DNA of 64,000 bases from DASUAS01 sp963750045 (GTDB taxonomy: Bacteria > Actinomycetota > Acidimicrobiia > IMCC26256 > DASPTH01), in assembly GCA_963750045.1 (NCBI GenBank), contig CAVVPD010000004.1:558001-622000 (forward strand), written 5' to 3'. The notes under the pieces are model-generated. The model was given only the letters and a program-made list of their open reading frames with translations. It searched no databases and was not told the DNA's origin. The stretch's first letter is position 1; every line of letters starts with the position of its first letter. A program made the translations under genes and the position numbers. Below, piece by piece: positions 8,783-17,605 of the stretch.

Positions 8783-9685
8783 TCACCGGAACGCCGGGAG
8801 CACCTCGCGTGCGAAGCGCTCGAGCAGCGAGGGGTCGGAGGTGCCGAACCGGAGCGTGACGTGGTCGACGCCCACACCGGCGAGGAGCCGGAGATCGCCG
8901 ACGAGGTCGTCCGGTGAGCCGACGAGGCGGGGTCGGCCGTCGGGCGCGGTCCACGCCGCCGGCGCGTACCGGAACTCCGAGCCCTCCGGCGCGCGTGGGC
9001 GCGGCGGGGGCCACCCGCCGGCCGGCTCGTCGGCGAACTGCGTGAGACCGGCGCTGAACGAGAAGGTGAACGGTGCGTCGAGGCCGGCCTCACGGCGCAA
9101 CGCGAGGATCTGCTCCCGTGCCCTGGCGTACTCCACCGCCGGCAACCAGAGCGGGTGCCACCCGTCGCCGAGCAGCGCCGCACGACGAAGGGCACGCGGG
9201 TTGTTGCCGCCGACCCAGATCGGCACGGGCGCCGGCGCGTCCACGACCGCGAAGCCGGCCGGCGGCGCCCGGACCCGGCGGATCCACTCCTCGGTGTCGG
9301 CGGCCCGGTCGCCGTAGCTCGCACCGAGCACTTCGAACTCGCCGCGCAGGTAGCCGATTCCCACCCCCAGGACGAGCCGGTCACCCGCGAGGCGCCCCAA
9401 CGTTCCCGTCATGGCCGCCACCACCAGCGGGTGGCGGTACGGCGCGACCAGCACGTCGGTGCCGAAGCGGAGGCGCGTCGTGGCCCCGAGTCCCCAGGCC
9501 GCGGTGGCCAGCGGCTCGAGGAACGGAGGCGAGAGGTTGGCGGCCGCCGCGTAGTCGGGAACCGCGACATGGTCGGGCAACCAGGCCGAGTCGAAGCCCA
9601 GCTCTTCGCCGGCGGCGATGAGGTCGGCGACCGCGGCACCGCTGGCGCCGTCGCCGTAGGCGGGCACGGCGAAGCCGAACCTCAT
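8783..9685 (-). CDS. LLM-class, probably F420-dependent, oxidoreductase
   Basis: A 300-residue luciferase-like monooxygenase (TIM barrel). MRFGFAVPAYGDGASG, WLPDHVAVPDY, RLRFGTDVLVAPYRHPLVVA and LGRLAGDRLVLGVGIGYL are typical of actinobacterial F420-dependent LLM proteins. C-terminal VGSPDDLVGDLRLLAGVGVD is the usual helix capping the barrel. The substrate is unknown. It starts 10 bp after the stop of the SnoaL-like gene, so the two are very likely co-transcribed. Confidence 0.85.
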   Translation of the reverse strand: MRFGFAVPAYGDGASGAAVADLIAAGEELGFDSAWLPDHVAVPDYAAAANLSPPFLEPLATAAWGLGATTRLRFGTDVLVAPYRHPLVVAAMTGTLGRLAGDRLVLGVGIGYLRGEFEVLGASYGDRAADTEEWIRRVRAPPAGFAVVDAPAPVPIWVGGNNPRALRRAALLGDGWHPLWLPAVEYARAREQILALRREAGLDAPFTFSFSAGLTQFADEPAGGWPPPRPRAPEGSEFRYAPAAWTAPDGRPRLVGSPDDLVGDLRLLAGVGVDHVTLRFGTSDPSLLERFAREVLPAFR

Positions 9686-9695
9686 GCGCGTGCCA

Positions 9696-10121
9696 TCAAC
9701 GGAAGTGACGCGACTGGTCGCCCGCGAGGTCGATGATGAACAGCCGGTCGGCGAATTGCCACCCGCCGGGCCCGCGCCGGTACCGGTCGTGATAGCGGCC
9801 CGCGAGGATGGTCTGGATCGGTGCGCCGGCGTCGATGCCCTGGAGCACGGTGTAGTAGCAGCGACCCGTCGCCTCGTCGGCGCCCTCGACGAGGTCGATC
9901 GTGAGATTGTTCATCAGGTGACGCGTCCTCGGTGTGCCGTCGTAGAGGACGATCCGGTCGTACACCGCCCGGATCTCCTCCGGCGAGCGCAGCACCGCGC
10001 CGGTCGCCGCCGATCGCCACGTCGCCGCGGCGAACAGATCCACGACGGCGTCGAGATCGCCACCGTCGAGCAGCTCGGCGTAGCGGTACACGAGCGCCTC
10101 GATCTCTTCGACGTCCCCCAC
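9696..10121 (-). CDS. SnoaL-like / NTF2-fold protein
   Basis: A 141-residue protein of the NTF2-like fold: VEEIEALVYRYAELLDGGDL at the N-terminus, RSPEEIRAVYDRIVLYDGTP with TRHLMNNLTIDLV in the centre and a C-terminal sheet with WQFADRLFIIDLAG. Members act as hydratases, isomerases or ring hydroxylase small subunits. GTG 10121 is chosen because the KimA gene ends only 11 bp upstream; a TAGGTT hexamer 8 bases upstream may also give a near-leaderless start. It sits between KimA and the LLM oxidoreductase. Confidence 0.75.
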   Translation of the reverse strand: MGDVEEIEALVYRYAELLDGGDLDAVVDLFAAATWRSAATGAVLRSPEEIRAVYDRIVLYDGTPRTRHLMNNLTIDLVEGADEATGRCYYTVLQGIDAGAPIQTILAGRYHDRYRRGPGGWQFADRLFIIDLAGDQSRHFR

Positions 10122-10132
10122 GACGACAGAAC

Positions 10133-12023
10133 CTAGCCAGCCGCGTCGTTCGAGGCCGACGTGGTCGCCCCGGGGCCGACCATGCGGTACGGGATCGAGG
10201 TCACCGCGGTGTTGGCGCGGAACAGGAGCCGTCCCTTGAGCACGAGGACGCTCTTGTTGTGCAGCAGGTGTTGCCACCAGTGGTCGACGTACAGCTCGGG
10301 GATGACGACCGTGACGATCGTGTTCGACCACCGTCGCTCGAGCTCGTCGACGAAGTGGATCGTGGCGGTGGTGAAGTCACCCGCGGGCGTGCGCACGATC
10401 TCGAGCGGAGCGTCGACGCCCTCTCTCGACCACTGCTTCTCGGTGCTCTCGGCCTCGGCGGCGTCGCCGACGACCGTCACGGCCACCATGTGGTCGGGCG
10501 CGGTCGACTTCGCGTACGCCAACGCTTCGAACACGCCTGCGTCCACGCCCTGGGCGAGGACCACCACACCGTGTCGGCGCCGGGGCGGCCGCCAGTCGGG
10601 CGGGACGCGCAGGCCCGCGGCGACCGAGTCGTAGTGACGACGGATCGCCTTGAACAGGAGCACGATCATCGGGATGACGACGATCGGTACCCAGGCGCCG
10701 CCGGTGAACTTGGTGACCGCGACGATCAGCAGCACGAGCAGGGTCGCAATCGCGCCGATTGCGTTGAGCACGACGTTGCGTTGCCATCCGGGTCTGCGGA
10801 GCCGGCGGTGGTGACGCACCATGCCCCACTGCGAGAGCGTGAACGACGTGAACACCCCCACCGCGTAGAGCGGGATCAGCGCGTTGGTCAGCCCGTTGAA
10901 GGCGACGAGCAACGCCGCCGCCGCGGCCGCCAGCACGATGATCCCGTTCGAGAACACCAGCCGATCACCCCGGTGCGCGAGCTGACGGGGGAGATAGCCG
11001 TCCTTGGCGATGATCGACGAGAGGCTCGGGAATCCGTTGTAGGCCGTGTTGGCGGCCAGGGTCAGGATCGCGGCGGTGGCGAACTGCAACACCACGAACG
11101 CGGCGCCGTTGCCGAACACCGCCAGGCCCAGCTGCGCCATCACGGTGCGGTCGTGGCTGGGATACGGCTTGAGGTGGTGCGCCAGCACCGAGACCCCGAG
11201 GAACAACGAGCCGAGGAGCACCCCCATCCAGACGAGCGTCCGGGCCGCGTTCTTCGACTCCGGCCGGCGGAACGCGGGCACGCCGTTGGAGATCGCCTCG
11301 ATGCCGGTCAGCGCCACTGCACCCGACGAGAACCCCTTCAGGAGCAGGAAGATGCCGAGCGAGCCACCACTCTGCAGACTCCCGTCGAACGCCTGGGGAT
11401 CGAACGGGACGTGCGCGCTCTCACCGAAGAACGCCTGAGACAGTCCGAGGACGATCAACGAGGCGAGGATGAACATGTACACGTACGTCGGGATGGCGAA
11501 GATCCGCCCCGACTCCTTCACGCCGCGCATGTTCGCCAACGTGATGAGCACGATCAGCGCGACACCGAGCGGCACCCGCTGCGCGCTCGAGTCCGGAGAA
11601 CGCCGGGATCGACACGATGGCGGCCACGCCGGCAGAGATCGACACCGCGACGGTGAGCACGTAGTCGACCATGAGCGACGCGCCGGCGACGAGACCGGCG
11701 GTCTCGCCGATGTTCTCCTTGCTGACGACGTAGGCGCCCCCGCCGTTCGGATACGCGAAGATCACCTGGCGATACGACGTGATCACGATGGCGAGGAGCA
11801 CGCACACCACGATGGCGATGGGGACGAGCTTGCTCAGTCCCAACGCCAGGCTCGACGCGCCGAGCGCGGTGACGAAGAGGATCTCCTCCGTCGCGTACGC
11901 GGTGGAGGACAATGCGTCGGACGAGAACACCGCCAGCGCGATGGTCTTCGAGAGCCGCTGCTCCTCCATCTGCGTCGTGGCGAGCGGTCGCCCGACGAAC
12001 ATCCGCTTCAGCACGCCGAGCAT
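10133..12023 (-). CDS. kimA: KimA-like APC-superfamily K+ importer, interrupted by one frameshift
   Basis: Two frames (12023 to about 11595, and about 11595 to 10133) join into one protein of about 630 residues. LSKTIALAVFSSDALSSTAY and SYRQVIFAYPNGGGAYVVSK lie in the first part; LLLKGFSSGAVALTGIEAIS and NAARTLVWMGVLLGSLFLGV in the second. These motifs and the long cytoplasmic C-terminal domain (WSNTIVTVVIPELYVDHWWQ) match Bacillus KimA (formerly YdaO), a proton-coupled, c-di-AMP-inhibited potassium importer. The break lies in TTCTCCGGACTCG near 11590-11600, where one extra base would restore VSIPAFS-PDSSAQRVPLGV. GGGAGG precedes ATG 12023. Substrate K+ is inferred from the family. Confidence 0.8.
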
Positions 12024-12081
12024 CCGCCACCTCCCGGGTGCAGCTTGTCATCTCGCGCGCGCCCACGCCGCGGACCGGTGG

Positions 12082-12867
12082 CTAGGAGCGGGACTCGGGC
12101 TCGTCGGGTCCCACGGCGAGCGCAGCCAGATCACCGGGCGATGCGATCGCCACTGCGATCCCCAACTGGTCGGCCAACGCGATCGCCACGACGCGCTGCT
12201 CGAGCGATACCGCGACGTCGGGATCGCCGAGCAGGACGAGCCGGGCGACCTCGCGGCCCCGGTCGAGGACGGGGAGCTCGACGCCGTCGCGTGGGAAGAC
12301 GAAGCCCCGGGCGAGCCACGTGTGCTCGTCGCCCTCGACGGCACCGCCACGATCCATCCGGGGCAGGACCCAGCCGAAGGGCGGCCGCTCCAACCAGCAG
12401 TCCCACAAGCCGAGGAGCCCGATCAGCTCGGCCTTCACCAGCGTGAGCACGGTGGCGATCGGCGCGTCGTGGGCGATCTCGTCGGCGACCCGGTGCACTC
12501 GCAGGATGGCGTGCGCGAGCGCCTCGTGGTCACGCCGGGCTCGTCGACCCCGCGCCGCCACCTCGCCCACGAGGAGCCCGACGGCCAGGAGGATCAACGC
12601 GGTCTCGATGTCGTCGGTGCTTTCGATGCGGGCGGAGAGGAACGGGCGCGTGAGGAAGAGATCGAAGGCCAGCGTCGCGGTGACGGCGGCCAGGGCACCG
12701 GCGGCCCGACCGCCGAAGATGGCGGCGACCACCACCACCAGCACGAGGATGAGCGCGAGATTCGTGTTGTCGATGTGCTCGCGCAACGGCACGAGGAACG
12801 CGCCGACGGCGATCGGCGCGAGGCCGGCGAACGCCAGTGCGGCCCACCGGGTCTCCCGAGTGTCCAT
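12082..12867 (-). CDS. DUF4118 membrane protein (KdpD-like sensor domain without kinase)
   Basis: A 261-residue protein with four closely spaced transmembrane helices in the first 105 residues (ALAFAGLAPIAVGAFLV, LALILVLVVVVAAIF, GALAAVTATLAFDLFL, TALILLAVGLLVGEVAA). This is the DUF4118 module that forms the membrane sensor of KdpD. The C-terminal half resembles a degenerate GAF-like regulatory domain (ELPVLDRGREVARLVLLGDP). No HisKA or HATPase region follows. It lies 58 bp upstream of the KimA gene on the same strand, so a role in sensing or modulating K+ uptake is a reasonable inference. Confidence 0.7.
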   Translation of the reverse strand: MDTRETRWAALAFAGLAPIAVGAFLVPLREHIDNTNLALILVLVVVVAAIFGGRAAGALAAVTATLAFDLFLTRPFLSARIESTDDIETALILLAVGLLVGEVAARGRRARRDHEALAHAILRVHRVADEIAHDAPIATVLTLVKAELIGLLGLWDCWLERPPFGWVLPRMDRGGAVEGDEHTWLARGFVFPRDGVELPVLDRGREVARLVLLGDPDVAVSLEQRVVAIALADQLGIAVAIASPGDLAALAVGPDEPESRS

Positions 12868-12941
12868 GACGGATTCGGACCGCGTGTTTCAGGCGCCGCG
12901 CTCGGGAGCTCGCGGGCGACCCGACGAGATCACGCGGTCCG

Positions 12942-13124
12942 TCATCGCTCGCTCCTCGATCGGGTCCAGGCGGAGTCGATGTTGCCGTGGGCGTCACGGT
13001 ACGCGAGGTAGTCGGGCAGGAGCGCCAGCGCCTCGCACTCGTCCCCGCGCTCACACGCTCCGCGACCAGGTGCGGTCTCGACCAGCACCCCGGGACACCC
13101 CGATCGCATGTTCGCCACGGTCAC
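12942..13124 (-). CDS. Small hypothetical protein
   Basis: About 60 residues from GTG 13124 (VTVANMRSGCPG). The middle and end, CERGDECEALALLPDYLAYR followed by DAHGNIDSAWTR, have strongly GC-biased third positions and look truly coding. Three Cys residues are present. GTG 13124 is preferred because TAGCCT (minus strand, 13132-13137) lies seven bases before it, a leaderless pattern seen at other starts in the window. I do not recognise a family. It precedes the DUF4118 gene on the same strand by 74 bp. Confidence 0.45.
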   Translation of the reverse strand: MTVANMRSGCPGVLVETAPGRGACERGDECEALALLPDYLAYRDAHGNIDSAWTRSRSER

Positions 13125-13131
13125 GGCGAAG

Positions 13132-13137
13132 AGGCTA
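13132..13137 (-). promoter_or_regulatory. -10 element TAGCCT before small hypothetical gene
   Basis: On the minus strand TAGCCT is followed by seven bases and GTG 13124. There is no Shine-Dalgarno. Confidence 0.35.
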
Positions 13138-13324
13138 TCGGCGCAGCGGCCCGCACCCGCGCCCCCCGTGATCCGATCCCGGACCACGAGTGCGCGAACG
13201 GGCGCGCGTGCCGGAGGAACACGGCCGGGGGCGGCAACGTACGCTCACCGTCGAGGAGCCGACCAGCGTCGTGCTCTCGCGGGTCCGGAACCGATGAACA
13301 CCCAGTCACGGAACGGAGATGCGC

Positions 13325-14107
13325 GTGCCGATCCACTGCAGCCACGACGAGCACATCGTCACCATCACGATCGACCGTCCCGCCCGACGCAACGCGCTGG
13401 ACCTCGAGCACTTCGACGCGCTCGCGGACGCCTGGAGGCAGTTCCGTGACGACCCCGACGCGTGGGTGGCGATCGTCACCGGGGTCGACGACGCCTTCTG
13501 CGCCGGCGGCGACCTCCGCGACTACATCCCGCTGCTCACGGCCGCACCGCGGGAAGACCGAGCGAGGTTCAAGTCGGGCACCGAAGCCGTGCTGCGGGAT
13601 CTCGAGATCTACAAGCCGATCATCGCGGCGGTGAACGGCCCGTGCGTGGCCGGCGGCATGGAGCTGCTCGGCGGCACCGACATCCGCCTGGCGTGCCCCG
13701 AGGCGGTGTTCGGGATGCTCGAGCCCCGCCGGGGGATCTTCGCGAGCGGCGGGACCAGTGTTCGACTCCCCCGCCAGATCGCGTGGCCGGCGGCGATGGA
13801 GTTCCTCCTCACCGCCGAGCCGGTGGCCGCGACCCGCGCGCTGGAGCTGGGTCTCCTGAACGAGATCGTGCCCCGCCACCAATTGCTCGAACGGGCACAG
13901 GAGTGGGCCGAGCGCATCACCGCCAACGCGCCCCTCGCGATCGCGGCCACCAAGGAGAGCGCGCTGCGCGGGTTGGCCGCCGCCACCATGGAGGACGCCT
14001 ACCGGATCGAGGCCCGGCTCAGTCGTGCCGTGCTCGCGAGCGACGACGCCCGCGAGGGCCCACTCGCCTTCACGGAGAAGCGGGTACCCCGCTGGACCGG
14101 GACCTAG
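13325..14107 (+). CDS. Enoyl-CoA hydratase/isomerase-family protein
   Basis: A crotonase-fold protein of 260 residues. ITIDRPARRNALDLEHF is the N-terminal strand-helix unit; DDAFCAGGDLRDY and NGPCVAGGMELLGGTDIRLA form the oxyanion hole and CoA-binding loop. C-terminal EGPLAFTEKRVPRWTG is the usual trimerisation tail. ATG 13319 sits directly on the CGGAG ribosome-binding site (13314-13318), so the GTG at 13325, six bases further, is the better start. The gene stands alone and ends 4 bp into the convergent Ddn-like gene. The acyl-CoA substrate is unknown. Confidence 0.87.
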   Translation: MPIHCSHDEHIVTITIDRPARRNALDLEHFDALADAWRQFRDDPDAWVAIVTGVDDAFCAGGDLRDYIPLLTAAPREDRARFKSGTEAVLRDLEIYKPIIAAVNGPCVAGGMELLGGTDIRLACPEAVFGMLEPRRGIFASGGTSVRLPRQIAWPAAMEFLLTAEPVAATRALELGLLNEIVPRHQLLERAQEWAERITANAPLAIAATKESALRGLAAATMEDAYRIEARLSRAVLASDDAREGPLAFTEKRVPRWTGT

Positions 14108-14577
14108 CGTTCCAGCGCGACGAGCGGGATCGGGCGGGGCGTCTTGGCCTGGTACGCGTCGTACCGGTCGGCGTTGATCCCGTTCACCAACTTCCAGAGC
14201 CGCGCGTAGTCGGGGTCGTCGGCCTCGACTACGCGGGCGGTCGCCTCGTATCGCTCACGCGCCACCTGGACCTCCACGGTCGGCTGGGCCCGGAGGTTGA
14301 ACAGCCAGCCCGGTGGGTGGTCGGAGCCACCGTTGGACGCGACGACCACGCGACGGGGGCCGTCGTCGGCATAGACCAGCACCGAGAGCCTCGGGGCGCC
14401 GCTCCTCCTGCCGGTGGTGGTGAGCATCAGGCACGGGATCCACGCGAATCGGCGTCCGATCCGGCCACCGGTCGTCCGGTAGACCCAGGCATGGAGACGA
14501 CCGAAGCGGTCGAACACGGTGCTCTCCCGTCGTCTGCCGGTCAGCGCTCCGGGCGCCGCCGCGAGGTGCTCGTCCAC
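14104..14577 (-). CDS. Ddn-like deazaflavin (F420)-dependent nitroreductase-family protein
   Basis: About 157 residues of the split-barrel family containing mycobacterial Ddn. VYRTTGGRIGRRFAWIPCLM with LTTTGRRSGAPR is the hallmark N-terminal segment; VVVASNGGSDHPPGWLFNLR and QPTVEVQVARERYEATARVV form the barrel. These proteins use reduced F420 to reduce quinones or nitro compounds, often at the membrane. The start is uncertain: GTG 14577 (VDEHLAA) or GTG 14517 (VFDRFGRLH) are both possible. A TAGGTT -10 (minus strand, 14606-14611) lies upstream. Confidence 0.8.
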   Translation of the reverse strand: MDEHLAAAPGALTGRRRESTVFDRFGRLHAWVYRTTGGRIGRRFAWIPCLMLTTTGRRSGAPRLSVLVYADDGPRRVVVASNGGSDHPPGWLFNLRAQPTVEVQVARERYEATARVVEADDPDYARLWKLVNGINADRYDAYQAKTPRPIPLVALER

Positions 14578-14605
14578 GCGCGTGGTGGGGTCCTCTTGCC
14601 GCCCG

Positions 14606-14615
14606 AACCTACGAT
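14606..14615. promoter_or_regulatory. Overlapping divergent -10 elements
   Basis: AACCTACGAT contains TAGGTT on the minus strand (14606-14611, towards the Ddn-like gene) and TACGAT on the plus strand (14610-14615, towards the VOC gene). The two hexamers overlap by two bases, which would make the two promoters mutually exclusive. Confidence 0.35.
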
Positions 14616-14657
14616 CCGCCCCGGAGACGGCACACCGGCCAGCAGACAGGAGCCCCC

Positions 14658-15551
14658 ATGGCACGCGCCCGCCTCGGCAAGATGTTCCACCTCACGCCGC
14701 TCGTCGACGACCTGGGTGACGCCGAGTACTTCTTCAACGCGATCTTCTCGCCGCTGTGCATGATGCGCAACTACTCGGAGCACTGGCACCGCCACGCCGC
14801 GATCTACGTCATCGCCGAGACCTCGATCGAACCGATGCACTGCCTGCCGCCGGGGCCCGGCCAGGAGGCCACCAGCTGGTTCCGCTACGCCGACAAGTTC
14901 GGCCCCCGCGTGCACAACCTGGCCTTCTACGTCGACGGCATCGACGACCTCGCCCAGCGGCTGGAGGCCGCGGGCGTGCGCATCACCGACGCGGGTTCCG
15001 GCACGACGGTGTTCTGCCACCCCAAGGACACGCCGGGGATGCTCGAGTTCCATCCGGCCGAAGGCCTCTGGGAGGGCATGGATCCCCGGTTCCGCCCCGA
15101 GTGGGCCGCGTTTCGCGACGCGTTCTGGGCACGGCACCACCCGCTGGGCCTGCAGCGCATGTCCCACGTCACGATCGTCGTCGACGACCTCCCCGCGGCC
15201 GAGAAGTTCTACGTCGACGTGCTCGACGGCGTGCCCCTCCCCGACCAGGACGCCACCGTCCCGGGTGGCATGTCGCGGTACGTGGCGGTCGGCGAGGACA
15301 CCGTCGTCGAGCTGCTCGCGCCCGGCGACGCGGAGTCGATGCACGCCCGCGACCTCGCGCGCGTCGGGCCATCCGTGACGGGGGTCACGTTCACCGTGCG
15401 CGACGTCACCGAGACCGCGACCTTCTTCGAACGGCTCGAGCCCTTCGTGGCCGAGGTCACCCAGCACGAGATCCGCCTCGACGTCGCCAAGACCTGGGGC
15501 TGCGAGTACCGCTTCACCGATCGTGTGCTCACCGGAGATCCGCGGGCCTGA
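14658..15551 (+). CDS. VOC-superfamily (glyoxalase/bleomycin-resistance fold) protein, two modules
   Basis: A 297-residue protein made of two VOC modules. The first runs from KMFHLTPLVDDLGDAEYFFN to VFCHPKDTPGMLEFHPAEG; the second begins LQRMSHVTIVVDDLPAAEKF. Each module has the beta-alpha-beta-beta-beta pattern with candidate metal ligands (His in HNLAFYVDG and HVTIVVDD, Glu in LEFHPAE). Such duplicated VOC proteins include ring-cleavage dioxygenases and epimerases. CAGGAG precedes ATG 14658 by 6-7 bases. It is divergent from the Ddn-like gene; the reaction is unknown. Confidence 0.75.
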   Translation: MARARLGKMFHLTPLVDDLGDAEYFFNAIFSPLCMMRNYSEHWHRHAAIYVIAETSIEPMHCLPPGPGQEATSWFRYADKFGPRVHNLAFYVDGIDDLAQRLEAAGVRITDAGSGTTVFCHPKDTPGMLEFHPAEGLWEGMDPRFRPEWAAFRDAFWARHHPLGLQRMSHVTIVVDDLPAAEKFYVDVLDGVPLPDQDATVPGGMSRYVAVGEDTVVELLAPGDAESMHARDLARVGPSVTGVTFTVRDVTETATFFERLEPFVAEVTQHEIRLDVAKTWGCEYRFTDRVLTGDPRA

Positions 15552-16956
15552 CCGTTCGGGGCGCGGCGGCCGCGACCTCGGCCGCGAAGCTCGGTAACAA
15601 CGCGTCGACCCACGTACGGGCCCCGTCGGTCGACGCGCGCGCGAGCTCGTCGTCGGTGATGCGGTAGACGCTGCGCGCGTTCACCCCGAGGATCTTGGCC
15701 TTCGTCTCGGTCGTCAACGCGGGGTAGCCGAACTCCGCCTGCATCCGCTCGGGGATCTCGAACGCCCGGAACGCATCGATGAGCGGCTGGGGCGAGCCGT
15801 ACCAGATCGAGTCGGTGCCCCACACGACGCGGTCGGGCCCGACCGCGCGCAGGAGCTTGCCCAGCACGTGGGCGGCCTCGACCGGGCGCCGCAGCATCAG
15901 GTACCAGGTGCTCCCGAGCTCCGCGTACACGTTGGCGCCCGGCGCGACGCCGGCGCCCGCCAGGCTGGTGACGAGCCGGTCGACCCCCGCGGCGGCGTCC
16001 GGGTCGTACGGGCCCTCTTCGCCGTCGGGATCGCGTTCGTAGCCGGAGTGATACACGAGGAACGCGACGTCGGGGAACGCCGCCGCCGCGGGGCCGACGT
16101 CGCGGGGCGACGCCGCCGCCACCGACGCCGAAGGGACGGGCCCGCCGAGACCCTTGTGCACCGCGACGACGCGCGTGCCCGACGCTCGCACCCGTTCGAG
16201 GAACGGGAAGCCGATCTCGTCGTCGTCGAGGAACCAGCCCCCGGTCGGCGACGCGCTCGTGGGTGGTCCGTAGAGCGGGTAGCACTTCCACCCCGAAGGC
16301 TGCAGGGCGTCGTAGCGCTCGACCATGGCGTCGAGCTCGGCGGGGCCCAGGTTGGGGTGCACGATCGCGTGCGTGCGGACGCGGTCCGATCCCGCGTACC
16401 GGTCGACCAGCTCGCGCGTGGCCGCGATCTGCGAGTTCAGGAGCACGTTGTGATCGGCGCCCCCGGGCGTGGAGGTGAGGAGGGCGATGGCCGTCTCGCT
16501 CGACGCGAAGACCTGCGTCGCCCAGGCGGCCGCGTCGAGCAGGCGGGGGTCGACCGCGTCCGACCACCGTTCGCCGTCCACCAGACGGAGGAACCCGGCC
16601 AGCGCGGCGGCACCGTTACCGTGCCAGCGGGCCGGGTCGACGAGATGGGTCTGCACGTCGATGACGGGGCCGGTGGGCGCGAACGCGGCCGCGGCGACTT
16701 CGGCGTCGGTCTCGGCGTCGGCGGGCACGGCGTAGAACCCACCCCCTGCGGTCGCGTCCAGGGCCCGCAGGGTCGCGGCCGTGCCGCGGCGGTCGCCGAG
16801 GTAGGCGGCCGGTGTCGTCCCGAGCGAGCGGGCGTTGCGCTCGGCGCCCGCGCGGGCCTGGGCCGCGGCGCGTCGAAGGCGCGCGTCCCAGGGCACCGGC
16901 GTGTACTCGTCCGACGAACGCGGCCGCAGGAGCGGCGGCACCGGTGCGCCGCTCAC
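15529..16956 (-). CDS. Amidohydrolase 2-family (PF04909-type) metal-dependent hydrolase
   Basis: A 475-residue TIM-barrel amidohydrolase of the ACMSD/gamma-resorcylate-decarboxylase type. VIDVQTHLVDPARW carries a modified HxH (QTH) metal motif, RVVAVHKGL the barrel His, VYHSGYERD the next ligand and RVVWGTDSIWYG the conserved Asp. The first 110 residues are an extra N-terminal segment. The start is fixed by the GTGA overlap with the nitroreductase stop (GTG 16956, TGA 16955-16953). It is the last gene of the TetR-led minus-strand cluster. Its 3' end overlaps the VOC gene by 23 bp. Confidence 0.8.
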   Translation of the reverse strand: MSGAPVPPLLRPRSSDEYTPVPWDARLRRAAAQARAGAERNARSLGTTPAAYLGDRRGTAATLRALDATAGGGFYAVPADAETDAEVAAAAFAPTGPVIDVQTHLVDPARWHGNGAAALAGFLRLVDGERWSDAVDPRLLDAAAWATQVFASSETAIALLTSTPGGADHNVLLNSQIAATRELVDRYAGSDRVRTHAIVHPNLGPAELDAMVERYDALQPSGWKCYPLYGPPTSASPTGGWFLDDDEIGFPFLERVRASGTRVVAVHKGLGGPVPSASVAAASPRDVGPAAAAFPDVAFLVYHSGYERDPDGEEGPYDPDAAAGVDRLVTSLAGAGVAPGANVYAELGSTWYLMLRRPVEAAHVLGKLLRAVGPDRVVWGTDSIWYGSPQPLIDAFRAFEIPERMQAEFGYPALTTETKAKILGVNARSVYRITDDELARASTDGARTWVDALLPSFAAEVAAAAPRTVRPADLR

Positions 16957-17588
16957 CGTGTCTCGCCCCACGACTCCCAGAAGGTCACCGATTCGGGCGG
17001 TGGGCGCACTGCGGGCTTGAACTCGGTGCCGACGGTGTGCGCGACGGGGAACATCGCCACCTGGGTCACTGCCGGTGGGATCCCGAGCAGGGCGGCGGCG
17101 GCCTCCTCGTTCCAGAGGTGCGCGGTCGTCCACACGGAGCCCAGGCCGCGCGAGCGGAGCGCGAGCAGGAAGCTCCACGCCGCCGGGAGGATCGAGCCGA
17201 ACGACGACGCGGTCACCACGAGCGGTGCGCCGTCGAAGCGACGTTCGATGCACGGGATGACCAGCACCGGGACGTGCTCGATCGTCGTCGCCAGCTGCAG
17301 CGAGCTCTCGTACACCCGGCGGGTCTGGGGATCCTGCTCCGCCACGACCCCCTGTTCGAGGTACCCCAGGCACCCGCCCCGGTAGATCTCGGCGAGCGCG
17401 GCCTTCGTACCCGGCTCGGTCACCACGATCCAACGCCACGACTGCGCATTGGTCCCGGTCGGTGCCTGCTGCGCGAGCGCGATGCAGTCGAGGATCACCT
17501 TCGGGTCGACGGGCCGGTCGAGGTCGAGTCGCTTGCGCACCGCGCGGGTGGTGGACAGCAGCGCATCGGTAATCGAGCGGTCGAACAT
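16953..17588 (-). CDS. Nitroreductase-family protein
   Basis: A 211-residue FMN-binding nitroreductase: TTRAVRKRLDLDRPVDPKVI and QAPTGTNAQSWRWIVVTEPG at the N-terminus and LRSRGLGSVWTTAHLWNEEA in the C-terminal half. It is only distantly similar to the nitroreductase at 5675-6352. ATG 17588 (MFDRSITDA) has CGGAG upstream. It follows the acyl-CoA dehydrogenase by 17 bp and overlaps the amidohydrolase by 4 bp, so the three are translationally linked. A role in reducing an enone or quinone intermediate is possible but unproven. Confidence 0.85.
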   Translation of the reverse strand: MFDRSITDALLSTTRAVRKRLDLDRPVDPKVILDCIALAQQAPTGTNAQSWRWIVVTEPGTKAALAEIYRGGCLGYLEQGVVAEQDPQTRRVYESSLQLATTIEHVPVLVIPCIERRFDGAPLVVTASSFGSILPAAWSFLLALRSRGLGSVWTTAHLWNEEAAAALLGIPPAVTQVAMFPVAHTVGTEFKPAVRPPPESVTFWESWGETR

Positions 17589-17605
17589 GCGCGCTCCGTC
17601 TGTCG

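Noticed and set aside
12024..12081. Possible ydaO/c-di-AMP riboswitch before the KimA gene
   Set aside because: Only 58 bases separate KimA from the upstream gene, which is too short for that riboswitch class, and a plain GGGAGG site fits.
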